Of a stretch of 64,000 bases of DNA, positions 54,708-64,000 are shown one piece after another. A program made the translations under genes and the position numbers. The notes under the pieces were generated by a model. It was not told the origin of the DNA. It did no database searches and saw only the letters and a list, made by a program, of their open reading frames with translations. Numbering within the stretch: the first letter of the stretch is position 1; the number at the start of each line of letters is the position of its first letter. Source of the stretch: Leptospira abararensis (GTDB lineage: Bacteria > Spirochaetota > Leptospiria > Leptospirales > Leptospiraceae); assembly GCF_016918735.1 (NCBI RefSeq), contig NZ_JAFFPR010000018.1:1-64000 (forward strand), given 5' to 3'.

Positions 54708-55523
54708 CTAGCTTTCCATTGATAATCCAATGGTTTTAATCTGTTTCCAAACCGTAAGCCATGAGGAAGAAAAAAAATGATCGGGAGCATCCGGCATTTC
54801 AATACAATCTAAACAATTCTGTTTGGCAAAAGTTCCAGTGTACGCTTTTGGAAACCACTTATCCTCTTTGGGAAGAAAGATCGTGTATTTGGTTCGTTTT
54901 TGGATGAAGGATCCATCCACAACAAATCCTGGTAGAAATAGATTCTTTAGAAAAATAGATAAGTCTTGGACTTGAATACGACTGTTTTTGATCGATACAG
55001 TTAAGTGTTGGATCTTTCCATCCTCTAGCCACAGAGAAGTTGCCAAAGTATCTAATATTTGTTTGTTGGGGTTCGTATCGTCAGAAACGCCAGGTAACAA
55101 AAGGAGCCGACTAAACTCTTCAATGGAACCAGATTCGTATAAAAACCGAAGGCTAAGGACACTATCTAAAATGGGGGAAAGTAAAAACAGATGCCGAAAC
55201 GGAATTTGGTTGGCATACATCATAAGGGCTACCCCTCCCCCACTGTGACCAATTCCATACAGTTCTTTGTTCCGATAATCTCTTTCCTTTAAATAGCCAT
55301 CTAACAATTGTATGGCAGTTTTAGGATCGTAGATTCCGGGAGAGTTTCCATGGGAAGGGGGATTAAACCGAATGAGGCGAATTCCTGAAGCCTCGAGCTC
55401 GCTATCTCGGATCCGAAACGATCTCGCATTTCCACCGGTGCTTGGCCAAAGGATAATTACCCCTCGAGCTTTTTCAGGAGAGGCCCCTGATTCGAAAATT
55501 TCGAGAGATTCCGATGAGTTCAT
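54708..55523 (-). CDS. Alpha/beta hydrolase
   Basis: A 271-residue hydrolase of the alpha/beta fold. The nucleophile elbow is GIGHSGGGVAL, the oxyanion region is WPSTGGNARSFRIRD, and a likely catalytic His is in MPDAPDHFF. The region before (IRLIRFNPPSHGNSPGIYD) fits lipase/esterase-like enzymes. The substrate is unknown. It lies 86 nt after map on the same strand. Confidence 0.8.
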   Translation of the reverse strand: MNSSESLEIFESGASPEKARGVIILWPSTGGNARSFRIRDSELEASGIRLIRFNPPSHGNSPGIYDPKTAIQLLDGYLKERDYRNKELYGIGHSGGGVALMMYANQIPFRHLFLLSPILDSVLSLRFLYESGSIEEFSRLLLLPGVSDDTNPNKQILDTLATSLWLEDGKIQHLTVSIKNSRIQVQDLSIFLKNLFLPGFVVDGSFIQKRTKYTIFLPKEDKWFPKAYTGTFAKQNCLDCIEMPDAPDHFFSSSWLTVWKQIKTIGLSMES

Positions 55524-55609
55524 AAGGATGATGAGCCTATCTGTTCCAAAGGATATCCATTCAAATGAATGTGGTTGCGGTTAACAGTAAATTACCGAAT
55601 CAGTTGAAT

Positions 55610-56365
55610 CTATAGTGTAGCGATGATAGGTTTTCCGTTTTGTACGATGACAGTATGTTCACACTGGGCAACATAACTGAGTTCCCCACGACGATTACTC
55701 GCAACTAGTGTCCAACCATCTTCTTCTTCATAAGCAGTTTGGCTTCCGGTAGAAATAAAAGACTCAATCGCAAGAACCAATCCATTACCCAATTTTCGTT
55801 GGTCTCGTTTTTCTTCATAAACCAAAACTTGAGGTTCTTCATGGAGTTTTTTTCCCGTTCCATGGCCTGCTAAATTTTTAATCACAGTAAATCCATTTTC
55901 CACAGCAGCAGAATGAATTTCTCTTCCAATATGACGTAAATAATTACCAGTGAACGCTTGTTCTGTGGCACGCATTGTTCCTTCGATTGCTGTTGCACAA
56001 AGTTTTTGGAGTGTTTCGTTAGACTCACCGACAACAAAGGAAATCCCTGTATCGGCATAGTAGCCGTCTAGTTTTGCCGAAACATCTATATTCACTAAAT
56101 CACCATTCTTCAAAATGGTTTCTTTTTTCGGAATTCCATGGGCAATTTCATAATTTGTGCTGATACAAGTATAACCTGGAAATTGATAATCAAATTTGGG
56201 AGCGGAGAATGCCCCTGCTTTTTCAAACTCTTGTTTGGCGACAGTGTCCAAATCCCAGGTCGAAACTCCAGCTTTTGCTAAGAGTTTTAATAACTCACGC
56301 ACCTTTGCTACAAACTTCCCTGCTTTTAAAATCCCTTGTAGGTCTTTTTCATTTTGTATCGACAT
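55610..56365 (-). CDS. map: Methionine aminopeptidase type I
   Basis: A 251-residue enzyme that removes the initiator methionine from new proteins. The five metal ligands are seen: two Asp in VNIDVSAKLDGYYADTG, His in LAGHGTGKKLHEEP, Glu in LAIESF and Glu in QCEHTVIVQ. It directly abuts arsS and is transcribed with it, a context unusual for map. A second map elsewhere in the genome would suggest a specialised role here. Confidence 0.94.
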   Translation of the reverse strand: MSIQNEKDLQGILKAGKFVAKVRELLKLLAKAGVSTWDLDTVAKQEFEKAGAFSAPKFDYQFPGYTCISTNYEIAHGIPKKETILKNGDLVNIDVSAKLDGYYADTGISFVVGESNETLQKLCATAIEGTMRATEQAFTGNYLRHIGREIHSAAVENGFTVIKNLAGHGTGKKLHEEPQVLVYEEKRDQRKLGNGLVLAIESFISTGSQTAYEEEDGWTLVASNRRGELSYVAQCEHTVIVQNGKPIIATL

Positions 56366-57340
56366 CTAAACAATCTCCCCACCACAACTGGATCCCGCAC
56401 CTGCAGTGCACCCGTAACAATGATTTGCTACAACGATCTCTCGACCAAGGAAGGATTGCAAATCGAAATCTTTTAGGTGTTTCACTTCTCTGGATTTCAA
56501 ATCTAACATCTGGTTGAAATCACAATCATAGACTGTCCCGTCATACCCTACAGAAATTTGATCTAAACACATAAGACCTTCCACAGTAGCAGGATTGTAT
56601 GCATTGACAAGAGTTTCCATATACATTTCAAATTTACCAGCCCTTACTAAAGAGCCCAAAAACCGATTGATAGGAAGGTTATTGATACAAAACAACTGGT
56701 TAAATATGATTCCAAATTTTTTAGAAAGAGATTCTTTATACTCTCTTTCTAACTGCGATTGACTGGAACTTAAAAAAAGTCCATTGGGGTTATACACCAA
56801 ATGAATGGGTAGGTTTTTCCCATAACCAAGATCATTTAACTTCTTTAAGGCGGTGATGGATTTTTGGAATACACCTTTTCCTCTTTGGTTGTCTGTTGTG
56901 TTTTCCAAAACAGAAGGAAGTGAGGATATAATTTCCACTTGGTTCTCTGCTAAAAATTCGTACAACCATTCATAACCTGGTTCTTCCAAAATGGTAAGGT
57001 TACAACGATCAATCACACGTTTGCCTAAGTTTCGTGCCCCTTCGACTAGATGACGAAAGTGTGGGTTCCCCTCAGGAGCACCGCCGGTTATGTCTACCGT
57101 TTCCACTTCTGGAATTTTAGAAATTAAGTCCAAACAAAGATCCACAGTGGCCTTATCCATCATCTCGGTTCTCTTCGGAGATGCATCCACATGGCAATGG
57201 CGACAAGCTTGGTTACACCACCTTCCTACATTGATTTGAAAAACCTTCAAAGATCTTGCTGGAATTGATTTTCCTACAGTTTCGTGAAACGGCTTTCCAC
57301 TATATGCTCGTAAGGTGGATAATTGTTCGGTTACTTCCAT
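56366..57340 (-). CDS. arsS: ArsS-like radical SAM protein (arsenosugar biosynthesis)
   Basis: A 324-residue radical SAM enzyme. The iron-sulfur motif is C42-x3-C46-x2-C49 in GRWCNQACRHCHVDASPKR, followed by DITGGAPEGNPHFRHLV. The C-terminal region, with MCLDQISVGYDGTVYDCDFNQML and CYGCTAGAGSSCGG, holds further cysteines, as in the ArsS/DUF3641 family. ArsS adds the 5'-deoxyadenosyl group to dimethylated arsenic. The peroxidase-like partner is 3 nt upstream. No arsM methyltransferase lies in this window. Confidence 0.88.
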   Translation of the reverse strand: MEVTEQLSTLRAYSGKPFHETVGKSIPARSLKVFQINVGRWCNQACRHCHVDASPKRTEMMDKATVDLCLDLISKIPEVETVDITGGAPEGNPHFRHLVEGARNLGKRVIDRCNLTILEEPGYEWLYEFLAENQVEIISSLPSVLENTTDNQRGKGVFQKSITALKKLNDLGYGKNLPIHLVYNPNGLFLSSSQSQLEREYKESLSKKFGIIFNQLFCINNLPINRFLGSLVRAGKFEMYMETLVNAYNPATVEGLMCLDQISVGYDGTVYDCDFNQMLDLKSREVKHLKDFDLQSFLGREIVVANHCYGCTAGAGSSCGGEIV

Positions 57341-57343
57341 AAA

Positions 57344-57682
57344 CTAAAAAGAAAGTTCGTCAATTTTATTTTGCATTTGTACACTATGAACCAAATTAAT
57401 TCCTGCCGCCATAGCAGCTGCCACATGGACTGCTTCATTCATTTGTGCTTCATCTGCACCTTTTTGTAACGAAGTAGTGGTATAAGCATCAATACAATAA
57501 GGGCATTTTAAAGCATGGGAGACAGCAAGAGCAATCAGTGCCTTTTCTCTTTCTGTGAGAGCACCCTCTGCCATCACAGCATTGTAGTATCCAAAAAATT
57601 TGTCTGCTAAAGCGGGATTGGTGCGACCAATTTCCCCAAACTTTCCAAGATCTTTTGCGTTATAATAATGATTTTCTGCCAT
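57344..57682 (-). CDS. Arsenosugar-associated AhpD/carboxymuconolactone decarboxylase-like protein
   Basis: A 112-residue AhpD-like helical protein with a redox CxxC (C60, C63 in HALKCPYCIDAYT). The His that usually follows three residues after CxxC is replaced by Tyr67. It belongs to the small peroxidase-like family found next to ArsS. The start has a GGAG site 6 nt upstream. It heads a three-gene operon with arsS and map, and a perfect palindrome sits just ahead of it. Confidence 0.85.
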   Translation of the reverse strand: MAENHYYNAKDLGKFGEIGRTNPALADKFFGYYNAVMAEGALTEREKALIALAVSHALKCPYCIDAYTTTSLQKGADEAQMNEAVHVAAAMAAGINLVHSVQMQNKIDELSF

Positions 57683-57701
57683 GGGTAACTCCTAATGGTT
57701 A

Positions 57702-57715
57702 GACTTTTAAAAGTC
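57702..57715. promoter_or_regulatory. Candidate operator palindrome before the arsenosugar operon
   Basis: GACTTTTAAAAGTC is a perfect 14-bp palindrome located 19 nt upstream of the ATG at 57682. On the minus strand TTGACT lies upstream at about 57733-57728, so the palindrome would fall within or next to the promoter, suiting a repressor. The binding protein is unknown. Confidence 0.4.
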
Positions 57716-57807
57716 ATCCAGGAGTCAATCCAGCCAGTTTTACTAATTGAATGGTCAGATAGGATTTTACTCAAATTGACTAATCAGTACAACAAATCCA
57801 TTTAGCT

Positions 57808-58584
57808 TTAAGTAACGAACTTAGGCCTTCGTTTTTCGATAAGGGAATGGAATCCTTCCTGCCCGTCTGGAGACAAAATGACTTTTGTAAAGAGATCAGC
57901 ATCGGTCTGAAAAAGAGATTCCATTCGCTTACGATAGGGTTCTCGTAAGGCTGTTTTCATTCCTCGGCTTGAGTTATTGGTTAGTTTAGCAAGTGATTCG
58001 GCAAATTTCATTGATTCACCAAACAACGTTTCGGCGCTAAATAATTCATCCACTAGTCCGATTTCTTTTGCTTCGGGTCCTTTGATTTGTTTTCCAGTGT
58101 ATAAAAGGTCACGAGCCACCTTTACTCCTACCAAATCTTGTAAGACAATGGTTGGAATCGAAGGGAAGTTAAGGCCAACAATGGCTTCGGAAAACCCAAT
58201 CCTTCCCCCTTTGTCTACCATGTATCTATAGTCAGAAAAGAGAGCAAACACAGCCCCAGCTGCCATACAATGTCCGTTTACGACGGCAATGGTAGGTACT
58301 GGAAATTGAAAATAGGTTTGGGCAGTTCTTAACAATTGTTCCACGGACTTACGAACATCGGATTCTGATTTTCCATACATCAGAGTAGGTTCGATCCCGT
58401 TGGAAAAAAACTGGGTTTGTGAGGATGTAAAAAGCAAAACACGCAAATTTGGATTATTTGCATGTTTGTTTAAGATTTGTTCGAATAAAACGAAAGCTTC
58501 AAAATCGAAGGTGTTCTTCTCATTGGACTGCATCTTGATTTCCAAGATGCGGTCTCCATGAAAAATCTCTGCAAATGGAGTCAT
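57808..58584 (-). CDS. Enoyl-CoA hydratase/isomerase family protein
   Basis: A 258-residue crotonase-fold protein. The oxyanion-hole regions are LLFTSSQTQFFSNGIEPTLM and VNGHCMAAGAVFAL, and it retains a Glu in GFSEAIVGLNFP. The C-terminal helices are typical. It could be a hydratase, isomerase or other crotonase. It begins 1 nt after the acyl-CoA synthetase stop, pointing to fatty acid activation and oxidation. Confidence 0.87.
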   Translation of the reverse strand: MTPFAEIFHGDRILEIKMQSNEKNTFDFEAFVLFEQILNKHANNPNLRVLLFTSSQTQFFSNGIEPTLMYGKSESDVRKSVEQLLRTAQTYFQFPVPTIAVVNGHCMAAGAVFALFSDYRYMVDKGGRIGFSEAIVGLNFPSIPTIVLQDLVGVKVARDLLYTGKQIKGPEAKEIGLVDELFSAETLFGESMKFAESLAKLTNNSSRGMKTALREPYRKRMESLFQTDADLFTKVILSPDGQEGFHSLIEKRRPKFVT

Positions 58585-58585
58585 A

Positions 58586-60634
58586 TTAACTGTTTTTGTA
58601 GAGTTCTAAAATTCTGTCTTTGTATTTTTCTGTAATTACGTGTCGTTTCATCTTCATTAGGTTTGTTAGTTCATCACCCACTTCAAATGGTTTTGTAATG
58701 AGTGTTACATACTGCACTTGTTCGAAGTTTTTGAAACCCGTTTTAACACTGTTAAAATTACGAACTTCCTTTTTGTAAAAATCCACAATCTTAGGATTGG
58801 CGATTAGTTTTTCAGGATTTTTTTCGGAGATTCCATTTTCTTCTGCCCAAGGAATGAGAGCATCAAAGTCAGGAACAATGATAGCACCGAGAACTTTTTG
58901 GTCTTGGCCCACAATCATCGACTGTTTAATGTAAGTTGACTCATCGATTTTGTTTTCGATAGGAACCGGCTCTACGTTTTCTCCACCAAGAAGAACGATA
59001 GTGTCCTTCGCACGACCTGTGAGAGTCAGCGTCTTTTTGAAGTTAATCATCCCAATGTCACCGGTATTGAGCCAGTTGTCCACAATGGTTTTTTTGGTAG
59101 TTTCTGGATTTTTGTAATATCCTTTCATTACCTGAGGTCCTTTGATATGAACCACACCTTTAACACCTAACTTACCAAAGATGATATTTCTTTTATCGTC
59201 GATATGACAAAGGACATTTCCAGCATCATCGCGAAGTTGTACTTGGCTAAGTGGCACAATGTCACCCACAGATCCCATCACCGGTCTTTCAAAAGTTCGA
59301 GCCGAAATCACAGGACCTGTTTCCGTCATTCCGTAACCTTCAAGAACGGTAATACCGATATCCATAAAGAAAGCATCCACATGTTTCTGAAGAGCTCCAC
59401 CACCGGATAAAGTAGCACGTAAATGCCCTCCCGTAGCTTGTCGAATTTTCGAAAGAACGATTCGATCCAAAGTAAAGGAGTTAAAAAGAGCTCCGAGGCC
59501 AGCAAGCACATAAAGTGGAGTTCTGAATGCACTGTCCTCTGGCAAACCAAACTGTGCTCCCAAAATAGCAAGGATAGTCACAGTGAATGGGCCAGTTAAC
59601 AAAAGTTTAATGACAGAAAAAATAGCCAATCCTAAGGATTGGAAAATGTTTCTTCCTTCATAATCCACTTCCCAACCTTTTAAAAATCGAATGGCTGCAT
59701 GGTAGTGTTTAGAAAAGAAGTATGCGACTTTGAACAAAAACCTTCTCACAGGAGGAGTTTGTTTGGGATCGTTAATACGTGTGTAAATCCCATTGTAAAT
59801 ACTTTCCCAAACACGGGGAGCCGAAGCCATAAAGGTAGGTCTTGCTTTTTGGATGTCGTTACGAAGTTCTGTTACTTTTGTATAATAAGTAGAACCACCA
59901 TTGATGATAGCAAAGTATTCAACAACACGTTCAAAGATATGCCACACAGGGAGGATAGACAACATACGATCGTCAGGTGATACTTTAGCAACGCGAGGAA
60001 CTACATAGTGCATTTGGTGGATCATGTTGGAATGCATAAGCATCACACCTTTTGGCATTCCTGTGGTTCCTGAAGTATAAATGAGAGTGTACAAATCGTC
60101 CGGTTTGATTCCGGCCATTCGTTTTTCAGCTTCTCGTTTTCCTTTAGCACGCATATCTCTCCCTTTTTCTAGGAGATCATAAAAATGAAGGATTCCAGCA
60201 CCTGATTTGAGTTTGGTGTCTTTGTCCATAATGATGACGGTTTTAACCGACTTCACTTGGGATTTGTTGTTTTTGTATTTTTCGTATACTTTATCGTTTT
60301 CTAAGAAAACAACTTTCGCTTCCGAATGGTTCAAAATATAAACAATTTCTGAATCTGTGATATCAGAACCCCGTGGAACGTTGGCGGCACCTGCAGTTAA
60401 CACCGCACAATCAGCGATGATCCATTCCATACGGTTGTCAGCAAGAACACCCACGTGTTCTCTTGCCTTAACTCCTAAATCAATGAGGGCTTCTGCCAGT
60501 GCGAGTCCGTCTTCGTAGAGTTCCTTGTAAGTGAGGGCTTGGTAATCCTTTTGGGCATTCTTATACCAGAATGCGGGTCTTGGACCGAATTTTTCTGCGG
60601 ATTCCTTATAAACGTCTGCTAGGTTATTTGCCAT
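58586..60634 (-). CDS. Long-chain acyl-CoA synthetase with hydrophobic insertion
   Basis: A 682-residue AMP-forming acyl-CoA ligase (FadD/FAA1-type). Motifs are the P-loop [12 protein letters not shown] (186-197), YGMTETGPV and [27 protein letters not shown], with the C-terminal Lys region PVPIENKID. Residues about 331-388 contain two hydrophobic stretches ([27 protein letters not shown] and [12 protein letters not shown]) inserted in the adenylation domain, suggesting a membrane hairpin. The start is preceded by GGAGAG. It likely activates long-chain fatty acids, the main carbon source of Leptospira. Confidence 0.92.
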   Translation of the reverse strand: MANNLADVYKESAEKFGPRPAFWYKNAQKDYQALTYKELYEDGLALAEALIDLGVKAREHVGVLADNRMEWIIADCAVLTAGAANVPRGSDITDSEIVYILNHSEAKVVFLENDKVYEKYKNNKSQVKSVKTVIIMDKDTKLKSGAGILHFYDLLEKGRDMRAKGKREAEKRMAGIKPDDLYTLIYTSGTTGMPKGVMLMHSNMIHQMHYVVPRVAKVSPDDRMLSILPVWHIFERVVEYFAIINGGSTYYTKVTELRNDIQKARPTFMASAPRVWESIYNGIYTRINDPKQTPPVRRFLFKVAYFFSKHYHAAIRFLKGWEVDYEGRNIFQSLGLAIFSVIKLLLTGPFTVTILAILGAQFGLPEDSAFRTPLYVLAGLGALFNSFTLDRIVLSKIRQATGGHLRATLSGGGALQKHVDAFFMDIGITVLEGYGMTETGPVISARTFERPVMGSVGDIVPLSQVQLRDDAGNVLCHIDDKRNIIFGKLGVKGVVHIKGPQVMKGYYKNPETTKKTIVDNWLNTGDIGMINFKKTLTLTGRAKDTIVLLGGENVEPVPIENKIDESTYIKQSMIVGQDQKVLGAIIVPDFDALIPWAEENGISEKNPEKLIANPKIVDFYKKEVRNFNSVKTGFKNFEQVQYVTLITKPFEVGDELTNLMKMKRHVITEKYKDRILELYKNS

Positions 60635-60702
60635 ATCTCTCCATCTAAAAGCGGTCTTTATGATAGACCCTACTTTCAGATGGTCAAGAGAAATTTAGGC
60701 AT

Positions 60703-60915
60703 TTAGTCCCAGTGGAACCCTTCGCGTTGGTGTCCTTTTTTCAAGTGTCGTTCGCGAATTTCGCGAAGTTTGGTCATTTGAGAGAGATTGAGTAGGTTAC
60801 CTGCCGCAAGTCCCATTTGAGGGAGCAGGCTTTGATCTTGTGTGTTGGCTAAAAACTGGTTGGTCTTCACAAAGGAGCTTTTAAACTCCAAATTCATATC
60901 GGGATAGAAATCCAT
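60703..60915 (-). CDS. Small protein with strong ribosome binding site
   Basis: A 70-residue protein whose ATG has GGAGG 5 nt upstream, which supports real translation. It is soluble, with a probable amphipathic helix and a basic, His-containing tail (KLREIRERHLKKGHQREGFHWD). No family recognised. It lies 68 nt before the acyl-CoA synthetase on the same strand and may be its leader gene. Confidence 0.6.
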   Translation of the reverse strand: MDFYPDMNLEFKSSFVKTNQFLANTQDQSLLPQMGLAAGNLLNLSQMTKLREIRERHLKKGHQREGFHWD

Positions 60916-61080
60916 ACAAGCCTCCGTGCTTTCCGGTTTCCGGGGTATTTGTTTTTAAGGTTTCCCACCATCCGTGGTAAGTAGCCTTTCCCCAATATAT
61001 GTATCGCCGGAAAATGAATATCCTGAAGCAAAAAATTTTGCTTGTACTATTTTTTTTTATCTGGTGATTGGTATTCGTTC

Positions 61081-61311
61081 ATGACGATTCGATTGGAAAA
61101 TTCTACTGGCAGACGGAACGGGCGTTTCGTTGCTTACGAGTACGGGGAAGACCTGTTTGGCACCCTGTATTTGAACAAATTTTCTGGCCGCGAAAGAGGT
61201 CGTCTGATCGATAAATGGAGATTAAATGACTTAGGAAGTCTAATCCGTGTACTCGACACAGAGATTTCTCGCAGGGAAGAAGAAAATTACGAACGACCCC
61301 TTTTCCACTAA
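61081..61311 (+). CDS. Small conserved-looking protein upstream of the MutS-like gene
   Basis: About 76 residues starting [23 protein letters not shown], predicted beta-rich then helical with a charged C-terminus. I use the ATG at 61081; an upstream in-frame ATG at 61042 adds a hydrophobic tail of doubtful meaning. Its last 65 nt overlap the start of the MutS-like gene, so translation of the two is probably coupled. Function unknown. Confidence 0.6.
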   Translation: MTIRLENSTGRRNGRFVAYEYGEDLFGTLYLNKFSGRERGRLIDKWRLNDLGSLIRVLDTEISRREEENYERPLFH

Positions 61312-63061
61312 TCCAACTTATGTTTTCCTAAACCTTAGGAACAAACGTTACCAAAACAAAATACAATCCCTTTCTCAAAAACTAAGGAAAGTTTCTATTT
61401 TCCGCTTTGTTACCTTTGCCCTTTTTACTAGTGCTCTTATACTTTGTTATCTAACCAAACAATCCTGGAAAGAATATACATATTCCTTTCTCATTCTCAT
61501 TCCCTTTGTCTATTTGGTGCAGTTATATGCAAAACGGAAAATACAGATCGAATATGCAAAAAAAACACAGACCTTTGTTTTGGAAGAGATCAACAGACTT
61601 CGTGGTGAGTTTAAAAAGTTAAAAACACGAGAACTTTGGGAATATCCTGAATTTGTGCGAAACCATCCTCTATCGATTGATTTAGACCTTTGCACCAAAC
61701 AAGGATTTCTCGGAATTTATGATACAACCATTACCGAAATTGGATTCCAAACCTATCTCAAACGTTTTTTGCAAGAACCAATCGAAGATATAAAACTCAA
61801 TTTTGATCCGATTGAAATTAAAATAATTTTAAACCAACCTTTTCGCGCTTACCATTTGCTCCGAAAGTTTTTGGTTCCCGAATCAGAAACCAATGAAAAG
61901 TTTCCTCTACCGCGGGTGAGTGCAGAAAATTCTTTTTGGAAAAAAAGGGGGGGGTTAAAGTATTTTTTCCCAATTTGGGGGATATTCTCACCTATTTATT
62001 TGGTTCTTGGATTGTTATTTGATCTGCCACTGATCCCTTTACTTCTACTAACCAATGGACTATTATTTTTGAGTTACAGAAATGACTCATTAAAACAATG
62101 GAAAGAAATTAAAACTTTGTCTTCTGGGGCGGGAAGATTTGAAAAAACTTTTGTTTATTTGGCAAAAGATCGAAAGACCACCAAACGAATGATTGGTCAA
62201 ATTTCTTCTTTAGGAGATTCTTCTGAATTACTCATCTCTCCCCTCCCTCACCTCGTTCTCAATATTTTATTTTTATGGGACCTATGGAAAATTAAGTCCT
62301 TAGAAAAATGGAAACTGAAGTTTGAAAACCTTTGGAATGGTCTGCAATTTCTTATCATAAGAACAGATGCAGAGCTTCCCTTTGTGAATTTTGGATTTTT
62401 ATTTCCTGAAGCTACCTTTGCCACTTCCTCTCCAACTGGGAATCTCAGTGCGACGAGTTTGGTTCATCCTTTACTTCCCAAAGAAAGCCGTGTGTTCAAT
62501 CCACTTACGAAAATGTCACCTGGGGATTTAATGATTGTGACCGGATCCAATATGAGTGGAAAGACTACTTATCTAAGATCCATCGCCATGTCATTATTAC
62601 TTGCTGGAACGGGTGCTCCTGTGCTTGGTTCGGAGTTTGAATTTCCTGAATTCCAAATCCATACACTGATTCGCTCCCAAGATTCCATGGAAGATGGGGT
62701 TTCCTTTTTTTATAGTGAGGTGAGACGTTTGTCTTCTATCATCCAAACGGCTGACAATCATAAGAAGGTTCCCGTTTTGTTTTTGGACGAAATTTTAAAG
62801 GGAACGAATTCCAAAGAAAGGTACATTGCCACTAGAGAGATTCTTTCTGTCTTACGGGAAAAACAAACGATAGTATTTTTAACAACTCACGATTTAAAAC
62901 TCGCAGAAATTCCTTGGGCCAAACGATTTCACTTCACCGAACTTGAAATAGATGGACAAATGGATTTTGATTATAAGATTCGAGATGGAGTGTCCGGTTC
63001 CACAAACGCCCTCAAGATTTTGAAAAAGGAAGGAATTCCGATTCGTAACGAAGAAGAGTGA
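61247..63061 (+). CDS. Membrane-bound MutS-family ATPase
   Basis: A 604-residue protein whose C-terminal 190 residues are a MutS-type ATPase: Walker [31 protein letters not shown], Walker [18 protein letters not shown] and TTHDLKL. There are no MutS mismatch-binding domains. Instead, membrane helices lie at about 52-94 (two) and 240-280. Such membrane MutS-like proteins occur in several phyla and their role is unknown; mismatch repair is unlikely. I use the GTG at 61247, with AGGAAG upstream; no later conventional start precedes the body. Confidence 0.82.
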   Translation: MYSTQRFLAGKKKITNDPFSTNPTYVFLNLRNKRYQNKIQSLSQKLRKVSIFRFVTFALFTSALILCYLTKQSWKEYTYSFLILIPFVYLVQLYAKRKIQIEYAKKTQTFVLEEINRLRGEFKKLKTRELWEYPEFVRNHPLSIDLDLCTKQGFLGIYDTTITEIGFQTYLKRFLQEPIEDIKLNFDPIEIKIILNQPFRAYHLLRKFLVPESETNEKFPLPRVSAENSFWKKRGGLKYFFPIWGIFSPIYLVLGLLFDLPLIPLLLLTNGLLFLSYRNDSLKQWKEIKTLSSGAGRFEKTFVYLAKDRKTTKRMIGQISSLGDSSELLISPLPHLVLNILFLWDLWKIKSLEKWKLKFENLWNGLQFLIIRTDAELPFVNFGFLFPEATFATSSPTGNLSATSLVHPLLPKESRVFNPLTKMSPGDLMIVTGSNMSGKTTYLRSIAMSLLLAGTGAPVLGSEFEFPEFQIHTLIRSQDSMEDGVSFFYSEVRRLSSIIQTADNHKKVPVLFLDEILKGTNSKERYIATREILSVLREKQTIVFLTTHDLKLAEIPWAKRFHFTELEIDGQMDFDYKIRDGVSGSTNALKILKKEGIPIRNEEE

Positions 63062-63128
63062 AATTTCTATTCTAAGTCTTATTTTCCACCATTTTCATTC
63101 TTTTCCAACAGCGCTTCATAAGTTAGTT

Positions 63129-64000
63129 TTATTTTTCCTTTTCTTCCTCTTCCCCACCAAACAGTGACTTGATTCCTTTCCACCCCCTTTTTACACCGCC
63201 AGAGACATTATCCACTGCTTTATCGACATAGTCAGACATAGCTGAGCCTGCAATCCCACCAACAGCTGCACCAGCAGGGCTTGCAAGAAAGATGGTTCCA
63301 GCATAGACAGAACCAAGCCAGATGGGATCTATGAATGGAGCCGAAACTCCATAAGTTCCTCTATAGATAATGGGAAGTTTTAATGCCCTACCGGCAACAC
63401 CTGGAAAACCAATGGTAAACCTCATATCGATATTTTTATTAAATCCAATTTTACCACCGCCAGAACCTGCGATTCCATCTGCCTTCAATGCGAAGTTGCG
63501 TATTTCAATCGATTCGTTTGCATAATGAAAATCAAATTTTAACTCACGATAAGGAGTGGCTCGACTAAAATCCACTTTCTTCAAATTGATTACACTACCA
63601 ATCGAACTAATTGGCTTCAAAATGTTTGTATAACTAAGAAGTTCGCCGTTAGAAGCATTGACATTCCCCAATACTTGTATATTAGAAATAAGTCCATCCT
63701 CTGTATCTGCAGGGGATACCAAAACAAATTCAGAATCCAATTTTCCTGTGATAGGAGAAATCTTAAAAAGATCAGAGAGTATCGGAGCCACACTTAAATT
63801 TTTGATATTACCTTTTATCTCTAAACCTGCATTGTTTCCCCAAAGATAATGACCTGTTCCATTCACAATTCCTTCGTAGGCCTTTAAATCATATTTAGTG
63901 ATCTGGAGCTTTCTTTTTGCATAATGTAAGTTTAATTTTAGAAAATCTGCATGGAAATCTCCTGCATTTAGATTTCGCAAATTAAAATTTAAATATACAT
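63129..64000 (-). CDS. AsmA-like C-terminal domain protein (5' end outside window)
   Basis: The reading frame stays open to the right edge of the window, so this is the 3' part of a longer gene; the TTG at 63980 is only an internal codon. The 290 visible residues match the C-terminal region of AsmA/TamB-like proteins (ILKPISSIGSVINLKKVDF, LKFDFHYANESIEIRNFALKADGIAGSGGGKIGFNKNID). After this comes a glycine/alanine-rich segment (GTIFLASPAGAAVGGIAGSAM) and a charged tail. AsmA-like proteins bridge the periplasm and carry lipids to the outer membrane. Confidence 0.75.
   Translation of the reverse strand, partial: VYLNFNLRNLNAGDFHADFLKLNLHYAKRKLQITKYDLKAYEGIVNGTGHYLWGNNAGLEIKGNIKNLSVAPILSDLFKISPITGKLDSEFVLVSPADTEDGLISNIQVLGNVNASNGELLSYTNILKPISSIGSVINLKKVDFSRATPYRELKFDFHYANESIEIRNFALKADGIAGSGGGKIGFNKNIDMRFTIGFPGVAGRALKLPIIYRGTYGVSAPFIDPIWLGSVYAGTIFLASPAGAAVGGIAGSAMSDYVDKAVDNVSGGVKRGWKGIKSLFGGEEEEKEK

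Noticed and set aside
61247..63061. Mismatch repair MutS
   Set aside because: Only the ATPase domain is MutS-like; the mismatch-binding, connector and clamp domains are missing and membrane helices are present.

Overview
The window looks like chromosomal DNA from a Leptospira species, probably a free-living (saprophytic) one. Evidence: low to moderate G+C, many lipoproteins with relaxed spirochaete-type lipoboxes (for example FLFQC, IISCG, LINCG, FLVCG), a Leptospira-type LpxA, and many bacterial two- and three-gene overlaps. The species call rests on family resemblance, not on a database search. I saw no rRNA, tRNA, CRISPR array, prophage or intact insertion sequence.

Layout. (1) 79-5467, minus strand: a gamma-glutamyltranspeptidase lipoprotein followed by a CreB/CreC/CreD-like two-component module. 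The kinase reading frame is interrupted in a T9 homopolymer, and CTCAC repeats with 11-bp phasing lie just before creD. (2) 5532-13096: a chemotaxis receptor, small secreted and unknown proteins, a DUF4349 lipoprotein, a TrhP-like U32 protein, a CopD-like membrane protein and a FadL-family porin. (3) 13107-25547: a respiratory/nitrogen-oxide and copper region. It holds a cytochrome c'-like protein, two small heme-copper-oxidase-like membrane proteins, a hemerythrin, and a clade II type nitrous oxide reductase cluster (fasciclin lipoprotein, cytochrome c, nosZ, a nosB-like gene, nosL, nosD, nosF, nosY). It ends with a Cys/His-rich protein, a lipoprotein, and a PCuAC-domain protein fused to a His-rich linker and an outer-membrane-like C-terminal region. 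Three FNR/DNR-type palindromes mark transcription units here, each 22 nt ahead of a -10-like hexamer. (4) 25560-34340, plus strand: acetyltransferases, a PhyH-type dioxygenase, DinB, PaiB, ChrA, an FAD-dependent oxidoreductase, a DUF2079 protein and lipoproteins. Two copies of a palindromic repeat in opposite orientation flank the first two genes.

(5) 34337-42933, minus strand: a four-gene type I secretion operon (ABC, HlyD, ABC, TolC). Both 1021-residue ABC proteins carry two N-terminal cyclic-nucleotide-binding-like domains and a degenerate C39-peptidase-like domain. This is the most unusual system in the window. A 36-codon ORF with a strong ribosome binding site lies divergently beside it. 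(6) 43258-55523: thiolase, a GT-B-like protein, an Hpt protein, lpxA-galE, a recG-containing operon, gpsA, MAPEG and an alpha/beta hydrolase. (7) 55610-64000: an arsenosugar-type radical SAM operon with map, an acyl-CoA synthetase/enoyl-CoA hydratase pair, small proteins, a membrane-bound MutS-like ATPase, and the 3' part of an AsmA-like gene that runs off the right edge.

Functional reading: the cell probably respires N2O under low oxygen, supplies copper to NosZ with dedicated periplasmic and outer-membrane proteins, and has an exporter that may be gated by a cyclic nucleotide or similar ligand. Family names come from motif recognition by eye; start sites were chosen from ribosome binding sites and signal peptides where stated.
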